NCBI RefSeq assembly: GCF_032854445.1
Contig: NC_088300.1
Coordinates: 32,035,608-32,099,607 of the forward strand
Direction: 5' to 3'
DNA length: 64,000 nt
Source of the DNA: Liolophura sinensis
Lineage: Eukaryota; Mollusca; Polyplacophora; Chitonida; Chitonidae
Shown: one piece after another, positions 33,132-45,311 of the stretch
How positions within the stretch are numbered: the stretch's first letter is position 1
How the letters are laid out: each line of letters opens with the position of its first letter
The notes under the pieces: model-generated
Database searches by the model: none
What the model saw: the letters and a program-made list of their open reading frames with translations, nothing else
What the model was told of the DNA's origin: nothing
Program-made: the position numbers and the translations under genes

Positions 33132-33350
33132 GGGGGGACTCTGTGGCTCAGTCGGTTAGCGCGCTAGCGCAGCGTAATGACCCAGGAGTCCCTCACCAAT
33201 ACGGTCGCTGTGAGTTCAAGTCCAGCTCATGCTGGCTTCCTCTCCGGCCGTAAGTGGGAAGGTCTCCACCCACCATAATGCTGGCCGCTGTCGTATAAGT
33301 GAAATATTCTTGAGTACGGCGTAAAACACCAATCAAATAAATAAATAAAT
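33132..33350 (+). mobile_element. SINE family 1, with intact tRNA-like head
   Basis: The head is CTGTGGCTCAGTCGGTTAGC (A-box-like), followed by CGCTGTGAGTTCAAGTCCAG (B-box-like). The middle is shortened. The tail is TTGAGTACGGCGTAAAACAC, then CAATCAAATAAATAAATAAA. TAATCC lies on both sides (33125-33130 and 33353-33358), a possible short target-site duplication. This copy shows best that the family derives from a tRNA. Confidence 0.88.
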
Positions 33351-33489
33351 CTTAATCCTGGGAAGACAAAGGACAAAAAGTCACCCAATCATTTGCAAAG
33401 AAAATGACAACTATATGCAGATCTGAAGGCAAATTGTATATAGGATTATAGTACACAGAGGATCCAGCCCAGTCAAAGTCATTTTATCA

Positions 33490-33782
33490 ATTTTAGTACA
33501 AATTTAGCCACAAAGTCTTATTCATGAATAATTTTAGTACAAATTTAGCCGCAAAGTCTTATTACATGAATAGATTTTAGCACAAATTTAGCCACCAAGT
33601 CTTATTCATGAATAATTTTAGTACAAATTTAGCCAAAGCACCTGAAGTCTTATTAATCATCTGAGTTCAGTACACTGAATTTGAGGTCTTCTTCATAATT
33701 TGACAAAGTTAGACAATGCACTTGATGATTTACTCAAATAATTTTAGCACAAATTTAGCTAATTTATGCTTGAAGTCTCATC
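33490..33782. repeat. About 41-bp tandem repeat, 4-5 copies
   Basis: The unit is roughly TTTTAGTACAAATTTAGCCA followed by CAAAGTCTTATTCATGAATAA. Four copies run from 33490 to 33660, and a diverged copy follows at 33738-33782 after a gap. Confidence 0.85.
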
Positions 33783-34884
33783 ATTGGTAAATCTGAAACA
33801 CCATGTTAACATGGAGAACTAGAGAACAGGCATGAATTTGAAACTGTATGTACATGTTAAGTCACTCCTGGTTCAACAAAGGCAAGTATGCCACTTCTCT
33901 AAGCAATCACCCTCACTCTCAAGAATTAACCATACATCCAACAAAAAAGCTTAATCACGCTGCGCTCAGATTGCTAATGCTTGGTTACATGCTAACGTCA
34001 CTGTGACTTTCCATCCTCTAGCCAGATTCTGGTGATAAATCGCAAATATTTCTGTACAAATAACACGTATATACCTACTGGCACAAGTAAATCAAATAAG
34101 GTTTGTCTGGGAGGAAAACCACATATTGGCAACCATCCCATCAAATAAAAACAATGTACTTCTCCAATGCTCAGTTTTGGAACAGAACAGTTCAAGTTAT
34201 TAAAGACAGATAACTACCCTGAATGACCTAAAACTTCAGCCACTGAAGTGCATTTTTAGGGGCAGACAAACTTACAATTTTCCAGTATAGAATATCATTC
34301 CATCTTTCAAACAACCTTCAAAAAAGCCTTTATAAAATCAATAGAACTCTCAGAATCAGGAAAAATTGGCAAGTTAGTCATGGATGAAATTTATGGTCAG
34401 TTTAGACTTAAAAATTTATGTTTAAACTCTGATAGGGTCATTTAATGAAGTAAGTTCTTGGAGACTTTTTTTTTTTTACAGATGAATAACAAACTGTCCT
34501 ACTTGGTATAAACATTTTCACTGGAAATATAGTGTCATTTTTTTTCGTTATTTCTGTGTACAGACAGTTATCATTCCAGGTGTATTAGCGTAGCAAATTG
34601 AATTACAAGCAAGAATCTCTGACGGACATGAAGACCAGGTGGGTAAATGTAAAACTAAACATCGCACAATATTGATCCTATCTTCCCTGAGTGATCAATC
34701 AATTCTGGATATAACATCAAGGATTTATGATTTTTAAAATATTGTAATAATGCCATATAGCCCTAAGACTGGCACCCAAAACTAAGCAAGCACAATCTGT
34801 ACAACATCTGGTTCCAAAAGATTTCATAATTATCTCCGTCTTTAATAAACCTGTTTTATGCCTAGAGATATGACTTGCTCTTGT

Positions 34885-34973
34885 AGCCATGTTGGATCTC
34901 TGACAGAAAGATTTCATGGTCTAATGCACAGTGGGAGAGAAAACAATTCTTTTGTTAGAGATCCAATATGGCT
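34885..34973. repeat. Inverted repeat with ~25-bp arms
   Basis: Arms AGCCATGTTGGATCTCTGAC (34885) and TTAGAGATCCAATATGGCT (to about 34972) pair with a few mismatches across a loop of about 40 bases. Confidence 0.7.
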
Positions 34974-35784
34974 GCAAGTGCTGATCATCAATACAGAGAT
35001 TAGCCCTTGGATCAGTCACATGTCAAGTATACCAAAAGCGTTACTGTCATTTCTGTTTCAGTTCTTCTGGTTTTCTATAGAGATATATGACTAATGCAAT
35101 AGCTGTATTGGAGTATATGGAGACTACTTAAAAAGGCGAAGACTTAACAAAGGTCTTGATTGAATGCTATCAAAGGTTCCACCAATTTTATTTTGTGCTC
35201 AACGGGAAGTCAGCACATCAACAAAAAAGAAAGGCATAAAAATAAAACTGAACATTCGCCTTTTAATGGTGTTTGATCTTCATGTTTTAAATGATCTTCT
35301 AGTTTTATTTTCACTCTCATACACTCCTCCAATGTTGAACTGAAGATTTATCCTGCCTGTAAAAATTTCAAATTGGTGTGGCCTAATTACAATCAAATGC
35401 AAACCTTAAAATCTATACATCAATATCTATCTATACTTAAAACTGCTAGCGAAAATCCTACTGCACTTCCAAATGGGTTCTGGCTGTTTTTTTTTTTTTT
35501 TTTGGCCAATATGATTTTTAGGAATTGTAATAGTAGACCTGCCAAATGTGCAGTAAAATATGACCTATAACCAATCAATAGTCTGTAAAACATGTGTTCA
35601 GTCTGCTGGTATGTAAGTTATACCATTGTTGTACCATGACTATGTCATCTATGGTTAACCAAGGTGGTCAAGGAACAGGCTGCGTAGCTCTAAAGGTAAT
35701 ATGCCAGATTATTGCTATTTTCTGACTAAAATTTCTGAATGTAATTTAAAGAATCCTATCACTGATGATATCACAGGATAGCGC

Positions 35785-36590
35785 ACTTTGCAAATGACAT
35801 CCCACCTTACAAAATAAACCCTACCTAGCAAGTGACACGTTATTGAGCAAATGACAAGTTACCTAACTAAGACATCCTGCTTTTGCAAATGACACCTTAA
35901 CTACCTAAGACGTCCAGTTTTGCCAATGACACCCCACTCAGCAAAAAAAACTCCAAGCTCCAAGCAAATGACACCACCTATCCAAATGACACTCCACCTT
36001 GCCAAAAGACCCTCCACCTAGCTAAATGACACTCTACCTAGTCAAATGAGACTCCACCTTGCCAAATGAAATTCCACCTAGCCAAATGAAATTCCACCAA
36101 GCCAAACGACACACCACTCAAATAACACTACATCTAGCCAGGTGACAATCCACCTGGCCAAATGACACAAATGACACTCCACCTAGTCAAAACACTCCTC
36201 CTGGACAAATGTGACTCCACCTAGTCAAATGACACTCCACCTCGCCAAATGACACACCACCAAGCCAAATGACACACCAATCAAATGACACTCCACCTAG
36301 CCAAATGACACACCACCAAGCCAAATGACACACCACTGAGCCAAATAACAAACCACTCAAATGACACTCCAACTAGCCAAATGACACTCCACCAAGCCAA
36401 CTGACACACCACCAAGCCAAATGACACACCAATCAAATGACACTCCACCTAGCCAAATGACACACCACCAAGCCAAATGACACACCACTGAGCCAAATGA
36501 CACACCACTCAAATGACACTCCACCTAGCCAAATGACAATCCACCCAGCTAAATGACACTCTACTTGCCAGAAAACACCCCACCCCACCC
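35785..36590. repeat. About 20-bp minisatellite with ~150-bp higher-order repeat
   Basis: Degenerate copies of CAAATGACACTCCACCTAGC. Variants (CACCAAGC, CACTGAGC, CAATC) recur in the same order in blocks near 36253 and 36405, showing a higher-order unit of about 150 bp. The left part is more diverged than the right. Confidence 0.9.
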
Positions 36591-38474
36591 CACCCGATCA
36601 CAGCTACTGATGCCACAGTATCATGTTGCCTGCACATGCTAATGAATGATCATGCATATTTTAAAACTATTTTTTTGAATTTCAAGTTAAAGAATTATTG
36701 CATAAGTTTGAACAGCATATAAAAACTTTACAAACCATACTCATCAAATTGATGAGACAACATTTTTTTTTTCAACTTATGCTCAATAGATTCACATATT
36801 CAGAGAAAGTGTTAATTTAAAAATCTGCCAGATTTACAAGTGTTTGAGTTTTTATTGACTCACCTGTAATTACTGAATTACAAATCACTCAAAAAAAGGT
36901 GATTTTCCGTCCAGTACAGTGGGTTAAAAATAAGTTAAGAGTGCAGCTGTCCATGTAATCTACTGCATAACCCCCATGCAGTCTTCACAAGAGTCCACAG
37001 CCTTAGAACTAACCTATACAGCCACTTCTCCAGACATGTTAATGCTCAGGCACCGGGAATAGGAACACTGTCAAAGTTCCAAGACAAATAATACTCCAGG
37101 GCTCTAACAATGATTCACACAGGATGAGCAGCCCTCGGCCAGTGGTCATGTAAGACTGGTGGTCATCCTGGTAGTTAACTCGCTGCAGGCTGGCGGTGGT
37201 CAGTAGACTGCAGAGTGTCCAGCGTAATCATGAAGCCTCAGTCAGACAGTGGAGAGCTGGTCTGACCAGCTATGCATAACACACCCATTGCACAGCCTAT
37301 ACAGTGGTCAGTCCTGCCAATCTATAGCCTAGTCCACTGATCTATATATAAACTACAGTACTGACCACATACTGCCCTCTGTCCACTCATGCATTCCGGC
37401 CACTTATACTGACCATACCGCCACTATACCCACAGCCTGTCCGTGACCTTTTGAACCTTATGCTATCAAGAGTTCAACAGATATTTTATTTTCTAATAGA
37501 CAGTGCATGTCTCCGTATGGTAATACTCAATCAATATTCTAATAAACACAAAAACATAACAAGCCCCACTTGCTTTTTTTCTGCTCCAGTAACTCTGTTA
37601 CATGCTCATATACTGAAAGCATTTGCATTGACATTGCTAAATTGTCCTCTTTGTATCATTCAGGCTTTGCTTCAGTGATTCCTTTTTTATAAGTGAAATT
37701 TAACACACAATAAAAATGTTAGTAAAACTTGCAATACTATATGCAATACCACACCGGGGTGGATGCATTTTAACCAGAAAGCAAGCTGCATGTTTGATAC
37801 AGATGGTATTAAAAGCATCATTTTTGACATGAAATGCCCTAATTCTTCCAAAGACTCATACAAATATATTTGAAAAGAAATGTTTAAAATAGCAGATGAA
37901 CTAGAAAGCTGAATAACAATATAATTTAACTGTCTAACCAGAGCATTGTAGACAAAATACTTAGTCCTTGATAATTTGTGGTTCAAAAATTACAGTCTCT
38001 AAAATTCTGGTGTATTTCAGAACTAAATACACAGACTGAAATTCCATTCCAAATCTACTGTTTATGGTGATCTTACTTGATGCACTTATATGCAAACCAA
38101 ATGCTGGATAGTCCAGTATTTTTTAAACTTTGGCTCAGTGTAAAAAATGTAAAAAGACTGAAGATATTTCTTAAAATTTGTTTATAAAATTAAATCCTAC
38201 ATGTACTTCATGCCATCTTTTTTTTTACCTGTCACACACATATTCAACATTTTAACAACATAGGTTGTGATACTTTCAAATAACACCTGTGTTTCACCTG
38301 AAAAAAATAATTTTAAAAAAGCCACCTAAATTAACTGTGAATGCAAGTTACCTTCATCTCCCCTCAAGGCCATTATGTCTGCCCCTTAACATTTTCTGTC
38401 TCATTTCCCTAGACAACTAATTAATTTCTCACCTGTACAGCTTGTAACCTCCTTAAGAGCCATTCTGCTATATA

Positions 38475-38700
38475 CACTGAGAAAAACAAAGGTGCTATAT
38501 AGAACATTCAATGGCTCTTCAGAGTGGATCATACAGGGAACCTTTTTGGGTTCTTTGAAGAACCTTTTCTAAAAGGTTCCTTGAAGAATCCTCACATATG
38601 GTGAACCCTTACAAGAAACCAATAAAGCTTCTTTGATGAGCCTGTTGCAAAGAACCTTATAAGAATGGTTCTTCCAAGATGCTTTTTATGTTCTTCCTTA
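38475..38700. mobile_element. Palindrome-rich element end, GGTTCTT/AAGAACC type (left)
   Basis: It starts CACTGAGAAAAACAAAGGTG, then TTCAATGGCTCTTC, followed by several GGTTCTT and AAGAACC motifs. One is GGTTCTTTGAAGAACC at 38549-38564. The same 16-mer is at 40886-40901, followed by an inverted version of the start. It resembles the end of a non-autonomous DNA transposon. The class is not known to me. Confidence 0.5.
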
Positions 38701-39594
38701 TATAGATTGGTAAGTTTTAATGTTGTACCTTCTGAATGGTAGGCCTCTATCTCCAGAGTATTATTAATATAAAAAATATATGCTGTTCCATAGATACAAG
38801 ATTTGTTCCCTTTTAGCAAAATGCAAGGCTGTTTAAATCACTGCCATTATCTGTTGCAGTCAGTTTTGTGAGTAGAAAAAACCGGACGTTCCGGATAAAA
38901 AATAGACTTTCCATCTAAAAAATTCCCCATGTGACACACGATTTTAATCTGCTCAGCGACATGAAGTCGTCACAATATTTTAGGAAGATAAATTGTTCTA
39001 ATATCATTTAAAGCTCAGAAACTATTTAAATGTGTTAAAACCAACATTATACATGATATAATATGTTTTTTATTATGTACTTAAATGTATACAGAAAACA
39101 TTGAAAGCAGTACATGCAAACACATTCTTTTACACATTACTGTAACCAATTCAGTTTAGCCAATCATTGAACAGTTCGTCGCATCAGTCTCTTTTACGGT
39201 GAGCCCCACAAAGCAGTACTCATAAACATCCTCCATAGGCATTACTTGACGATCAGGCTTAAGCAGACTAAAAGGGATGGCCCATTACAGTTTAATTTTT
39301 AATATTTTAATATCACTGTGATTGATTCAGACAAGGTCTTGAAATCCAAAATGGATGTTGGCCATTAAAGCAAAACACCAAACCAGGTGCCAAGCTCTGC
39401 AATTCCTGTGAACCAACAAGTTGTAGGATGTTACCTACATATATACACAAGTCAGTCACCATGTTTCTGGTATATCAAACACTGTCCAGGATGTCTTCAT
39501 ACTGAAATATTAATAAATAAAAAATCAGACAAAAAAATTAAACACCACAAAAGTACCAACTTCAACAACACATGTACATATATATTATCTATAT

Positions 39595-39802
39595 ATAGGA
39601 AAAAAAAGTAAATAAAATGCCTTTTTAACTTTCTACATTTCTGATATATTCCAGCTGCAGTTTCAAACTTCAAGTTATTTTCAAGGATATATCCTTGAAA
39701 ATAACATGAAGTTTTGAAACTGCAGTTTACTGGCATATTATTTTCAAGGAATATATCTTTAAGGAATGTAGAAAGTTGAGAAGGCGTTTATTTTTTTCCT
39801 AT
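39595..39802. mobile_element. Foldback element (near-perfect long palindrome)
   Basis: Nearly the whole 208 bp folds on itself. The core from CTGCAG at 39655 to CTGCAG at 39725 pairs through GTTATTTTCAAGGATATATC around 39690. Outer arms also pair: ATAGGAAAAAAA, GCCTTTTTAACTTTCTACAT and GATATATTCC on the left against AAGGAATGTAGAAAGTTG and TTTTTTTCCTAT on the right. There is no coding capacity. This is the structure of a MITE or foldback transposon. Confidence 0.8.
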
Positions 39803-40879
39803 GTAAATTCTCCTCACCAGAGGATCTTTCTGTATTTATATATATATATATAACCCAAAATAAATAGGGGTACAAGTATACCAAACGCAACAATACGTGT
39901 ATGTATACAAATGTCAGACATGACACTTATATTTAACACTACACTTTGTAAGTAGTATTCCAAGGACAATTTAGATTCGTACAAGAAAACAAGACTGAGA
40001 ACAATACTGAACCAAAAATATGCCCAAGCTGGAGTGACTGCACCAGAACTTTTTTTTTTTTCATACTATGTTTAAATCACAGTAACAATTTTCATTACTG
40101 AAAACTCCTTATTCTGATTTGTTGCCAAATTACAGATAGTAAATGGTTGTGATTTAGACAATAACTAAGAATGAAACCTCTCCATACAGGATTCCATTCT
40201 GATTTAGGTAATGTACGTATTTTAACAAGCAGCATTTGAGTTGTTACAGGAAACATGTACCTCTGGCCCGAAGAAAGGGCCTAAAGAATAGGTCTGCAAA
40301 CGTGTGAAAAGTGTTTTATCCCATAAGACATAGAGGGAGATAATAGCTCAGGGGAAGTAACTGAATTAAAGTATAACTTTTAAAGGTACATGTAGGTCCA
40401 CACTGTGAAATAATTTTCTTTCAGAAGTATTTTTACAAAATCAGAACAAAATGTATCTCTTTATACGATGTGGGTCGCCTCAAATTTAAGCAGAATCACG
40501 TAATATTTAATTTGCAAATTTGCAATACACTACAGACAACCGGAGACAAATATTTAGGACTAAAATTATCTAATCAACACTACTGAAACAGTTAAAACAA
40601 AGATAAGCATGAATTGTGAGAAAATGTAACACAATTATATCACACTTACCGATGAGAAAGTCATCACCACCGATGTCTTCTATGAAAGATGAGGTAGGCA
40701 AAAGCTGCACGGCTTTTCAAACTTTTCGTTCGATATTAGCTGTCTTCAGCAGAATGGTAGGCTACGATGCACATGATCATGCACGGTCACATGACCCCAA
40801 AAAAGTGACTCGTCATTCATTCTGAAAAACCTTTAGCTACGACAAAGAACATTTGCAATGGCCAACTGCATTGTTTTCT

Positions 40880-40945
40880 TAAAACGGTTCTTTGAAGAAC
40901 CATACCTTCCACAAAGAACCATTGAAACGCCCTTTGTTAAGTGTG
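40880..40945. mobile_element. Palindrome-rich element end, GGTTCTT/AAGAACC type (right)
   Basis: It has GGTTCTTTGAAGAACC at 40886-40901, then AAGAACCATTGAAACGCCCT and TTGTTAAGTGTG. The last part resembles the reverse complement of 38475-38515. It could be the other end of one 2.5-kb insertion or an independent fragment. Confidence 0.4.
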
Positions 40946-41228
40946 TACTACCATTTCCCGAGAACCACCTTATCTCAACTCGCTATACTCAGCATGATTT
41001 CACGGATGACTGATGAAGCAACAATCGAATGGTAACAAGAATGGTATGTTATTAAGTGCTGAAAATGAATTCCTGGTTTTAACACAAAAAAGATATATAT
41101 AAGTAAACATAAACATAAACTGGGCTTACTAGACTCTCTTCAGTTCTATATCAAGGCTATGAGAATATCAGCTGATCTGGTCAAAAAAAAAACTACGTAA
41201 ATAAAACAATATGTGCAATACATGACTC

Positions 41229-41255
41229 AATTTTATTTATTTATTTATTTATTTG
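41229..41255. repeat. TTTA microsatellite
   Basis: An uninterrupted ATTT run of about six units, without an attached SINE body. Confidence 0.9.
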
Positions 41256-42254
41256 CTGTTTTCATACTGTTCTCCAGAATTTCTATAAAAATTTTTAAGT
41301 ATTTCTGGGACAACTTCAGGTTGTTCCATCTCTGTTTTTTATATAATATACATCTAAAAATATATTTTTGATTTGAGTTTACTATATTATAACCGTGGAT
41401 AATACATTAAAGGAAGAAAATGTTTTTTAATATACTAGATTAGAAAAGGGGACAGTTTAGGGTTGCAGAATGTGAAAAATAGTCAAAAGGAAATCACTAT
41501 GTCTTGGCAGTTAGACAAACTGGCAAGAGTTGGATTTGAACACCCAAACTAGCAGGTTAATTAGGGGATAGTGGACTACAGAGATGCTATTATCACCAAA
41601 AGTGATAACCTTGATTTCAGGAGTACAATCTACATTCAACATGAAGATAAATCTGATCAATGTTACACAAAGTACAGATAAATTTCACAAATACCCTACT
41701 ACATGAAATGTCAAGATGAGATTACTGAAATATTAAGTTTATGTCTTTAATGAGAGACTATTTATAAGAATTTTTTACAACTGATATCTAAAAAAAGGTT
41801 AAAAAAAGATAAGCACTTTATTTAAGTCTGTTTTTAAAGCAAATATAATATTACCTTTGCTAGGAGCTACATTATCTCTGCATGAGTCTACGAGCAGAGA
41901 TTTATTCAAAATTACACTGAAATCAAACTGTGTGGAGATTACCATCCTATACACAATTAATGTGATACCTTGTGGCATGAATGCAAATTACAGGTAAACA
42001 CAAAAATCAGGTAAAGGTAGGTGTTATAAACACCCATAAACACATCATAACACGTACATGCAGAGATTACATCTCAGAATACAAACACTGGCCACTAAAG
42101 CGCTTCAAATAAACACATCCTCATTTTCATACACAAAACTCTGTTTTGAGAAATCCCCCCCAAAAGAATGAATGAATGCTTGAGCTATTACATCAGACTT
42201 CACAATATTTCAGTGATATGACAACAAGGAGTCATTATATGTGTTTATATAAAC

Positions 42255-42420
42255 TGTGTCTTCTTGTGGCAGGACTTGGTCCATGCTGCCAAAGTGCTGC
42301 CTTCACTGAGGCATTGTGCCAAAGACACCAGACGCCAGAGTTAACAACAAGTACCAATCTTAAAGTCTTTGGGATGTTCCAACCAGGGTTTGATCCAAGA
42401 TCTCCCGACCTCTTCCAAAG
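42255..42420 (-). mobile_element. SINE family 2, decayed, minus strand
   Basis: The stretch CTTCTTGTGGCAGG, then AAAGACACCAGAC, ACAAGTACCAATCTTAAAGT and GGTTTGATCCAAGATCTCCC is the diverged reverse complement of the family 2 head and body seen at 6122-6466. The open frame 42176-42484 crosses it and is not a gene. Confidence 0.6.
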
Positions 42421-42516
42421 AAGGAAAACATGTATCAGTTATCTATACTTTACTTCCCCATCTCAGCATTGTCCTACAAAATAAACCACTTTAATCACAA
42501 TTTTATCTATAACAAG

Positions 42517-42772
42517 AGGGGCCTCCATGGCTCAGTTGGATAGCGCAATAGCGCAGCGTAATGACCTAGGTGCCTCTCACCAATGCAGTGGCTGTGAGTT
42601 CAAGTCCAGCTCATGCTGGTTTCCTCTTCGGCCATGCACAGGCAGCTCTGTCAGCAACCTGCAGATGGTTGTGGGTTTACCGCCGGGCTATGCCTGGTTT
42701 CCTTTCACCACAATGCAGGCCACTGTCGTATAGGTAAAACATTCTTGAATATGGCATAAAACACCAATCAAA

Positions 42773-42803
<31 letters not shown>

Positions 42804-42804
42804 A
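42517..42804 (+). mobile_element. SINE family 1, full length, with target-site duplication
   Basis: It is about 288 bp. It has the tRNA-like head CCATGGCTCAGTTGGATAGC and GGCTGTGAGTTCAAGTCCAG, the body GTCAGCAACCTGCAGATGGT, then CCACTGTCGTATAGGTAAAA and a tail AATCAAATAAATAAATAAAT. It is flanked by TCTATAACAAG (42506-42516) and TCTATAATAAG (42805-42815), which match at 10 of 11 bases. This is the best reference copy in the window. Confidence 0.9.
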
Positions 42805-44084
42805 TCTATAATAAGAAGCCAGAATATTCACACTCGCATGTAGATTTAACCACCCTTTGAAATTAGGATTTCTCATTTGATAATTTCATCAGATTTGTCA
42901 AGTTGTCTTGAAGACACTGGGCTGCTCCAACCCCCACCCATTCTAGCTAAACTAGGCTTGCCTTCTACACAAGACTTGTGGTAATAAAAAAAAAAAAAGG
43001 GTCAGAGTGTCCCACTCAAAAATTCTCTCCTAGCACCTGAGCATAATCCAACAATTACATTTGTTGAGAAAACAAAGTGAATTATGTCATGATCTAGAAA
43101 CTTTTTGGCCCATTCTGCTGGATTCAGAGCACTTGATCCATCTTTGAGGTAATTATAACTTTCAGCACCAAATGTAAGATTTTATGACACATATGCTTTT
43201 AAGAAAAATGCACTAATTGGGGTTAAAATCAGCCCTGCTACCCCAAGTGAACAATATAAATTAACTAGGATGGTCCTAATATTAAAAATATTATACAACT
43301 GTAGCTCATCAAATAAAGTTTCTCTTGCAACAATTTTCAGTATAAACAGAGACAGGAGGTCACAACTAAAACATTGTAATCATCATTTAGCAAAGAAACA
43401 TTCAGGATAAATGCATTACTACCGACCAACATTTTACAACAATACAAAAAACAGTAGAATTTTTACTAACAGAAACAAAGTAACTCTACAGTAATTCTTT
43501 GGAAATTATTAAATCAGAGTAAGTGTTGTAACACCTGAATAATAGATTTTCTGATTTTTACGCAAAAAAAATAAAAATAAAAAATTAACCGTACTATTTT
43601 ACTCTTCAATCTTTTCTTTGCCCGTATTTAATACATATTTGATACATACCATGCATGTATTAAGCTTTTGTCTAGGTTAACTGAATGCACACTGTGGGTG
43701 CGATAACGAGATGTGTGGGAGGGACTGGGTGAAGGGCAAATTGATCAGCCTCAGCAATATACTATCCTTCATTACTTAAGCAAATTTCCCATTCATTGTT
43801 CATAAAACTTTCAACACAAAACAAAAATTATATCGCAGTCAACGGAATTCAATCAAAATATTTTCAGCAAACAGACTAAAGTTATTTTTTGAATGAAGCC
43901 CTAGTTGCATTATTTTGGCTATTTTAACTGACATAAATTTAAATACTTAGTAGTAAAAAAAAAACTTAAAACCATGTATGGTTTTATTTCACTGGTATTT
44001 TATTTTATACCATAATGAATATTCCATTTCCAGACTGACAGTCACGTTTATACATGTAAATAGAAAAAATCGTGCAGTGACTAA

Positions 44085-45243
44085 AGTTAGCCTTACTCCA
44101 CTGGTTATGCGTGTCATGTTAACATTACACCACTGGTTATGTGTGTCAAGTTAACTTTACACCACTGGTTATGTGTATCAAGTTGACTTTACTCCACTGG
44201 TTATGTGTGTCATGTTAACTTTACTCCACTGGTTATGTGTGTCAAGTTAACTTTACTCCACTGGTTATGTGTGTCAAGTTAGCCCTACACCACTGGTTAT
44301 GTGTGTCAAGTTAGCCTTACTCCACAGGTTATCTCTGTCAAGTTAGCCTTAATCCACAGGTTATGTGTGTCAAGTTAGCCTTTCTCCACTGGTTATGTGT
44401 GTCAAGTTAGCCTTACTCCTCTGGTGATGTCTGTCAAGTTAGCCTTACTCCACTTGTTATGTGTGAGCAGTCAGCCTTACTCCACAGGTTATGTCTGTCA
44501 AGTTACCCTTACTCCACTGGTTATGTGTGTCAAGTTAGCCTTACTCCACAGGTTATGTCTATCAAGTTAGCCTTACTCCACTGGTTATGTGTGACCAGTT
44601 AGCCTTACTCCACAGGTTATGTGTGCCAAGTTAGCTTTACTCCACTGGTATGTCTGAGCAGTCAGCCTTACTCCACAGGTTGTGTGTGTCATGTTAGCCT
44701 TACTCCACAGGTTAAGTTAATCAAGTTAGTCTTACTCCACTGGTTATATGTGTCAAGTTAGTATTACTCCACAGGTTATGTATATCAAGTTGGCCTTACT
44801 TCACAGGTTATGTGTGACCAGTTAGCCTTACTCCACAGGTTATGTGCGACCAGTTAACCTTACTTAACAGGTTATGAGTGGCCAGTTGGCTTTACTTCAT
44901 GGTTATGTGTAATCAGTTAGCCTCTCTTCACAGATTATGCGTGACCAGTTAGCCTTATTTCACTAGTTGGCCTTACTTCACTGGTTATCTATGACTAGTT
45001 AGCCTTATTTCACTGGTTATGTGTTAGCAGTTAGCCTTATTCCACTGGTTGTGTGTAAGCATTTAGCCTTACTTCACTGGTTATCTATGACTAGTTAGCC
45101 TTACTTCACCGGTTATCTATGACCTGTTAGCCATACTTCACTGCTTACCTATGACCAGTTAGTCTTACTCCACTTGTTATGTGTAAACAGCCTTTCTTCA
45201 CTGGTTATCTATGACCAGTTAGCCTTACTTCAAGGTTATGTGT
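44085..45243. repeat. About 32-bp minisatellite, roughly 37 copies
   Basis: The unit is approximately AGCCTTACTCCACTGGTTAT followed by GTGTGTCAAGTT. The first third is fairly uniform. The right part drifts in both length and sequence (TACTTCACTGGTTATCTATG and similar). It ends about 70 bases from the candidate ER N-terminal exon. Confidence 0.93.
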
Positions 45244-45311
45244 GATCAGATGTCTACTGTCACAGTGCTATTATCATTTTCTCAGTAATTTCCTCCTTTT
45301 GGTGAATGTAC

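Larger units (their letters stand above)
32524..45311. other. ER upstream region or long 5' intron; repeats, no firm gene
   Basis: No convincing exon is seen between the A/B exon and 45.3 kb. The interval carries SINEs (33132-33350, 42255-42420, 42517-42804), tandem arrays (33490-33782, 35785-36590, 44085-45243), an inverted repeat (34885-34973), a pair of terminal-repeat-like segments (38475 and 40945) and a foldback element (39595-39802). Plausible minus-strand donors exist at 36851, 38440 and 40647, but the sequences before them have the wrong phase or stops for joining the A/B exon. Confidence 0.45.

Noticed and set aside
33140-33210. tRNA gene (A- and B-box-like sequences)
   Set aside because: It is the head of a SINE; the cloverleaf is not complete and a SINE body and tail follow. 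The same applies at 6122, 16798, 42517 and 53960.
33998-34195. 65-codon minus-strand frame ending near a GTATAT donor
   Set aside because: Wrong phase for the ER A/B exon, weak donor and no recognised motif.
38345-38470. Short ATG frames before donors (MALRGDE and MALKEVTSCT) as ER exon 1
   Set aside because: Both end in phase 1, and joining them to the A/B exon gives GGATGGTGGTG-TAA, an immediate stop.
40647-40710. Minus-strand exon-like stretch (TSSFIEDIGGDDFLI) with donor GTAAGT
   Set aside because: It leaves in phase 1, while the ER A/B exon needs phase 2. An in-frame TGA precedes it with no ATG or acceptor between. It may be an untranslated exon or part of an insertion.
42176-42484. 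102-codon plus-strand frame
   Set aside because: It crosses a decayed reverse-strand SINE of family 2.
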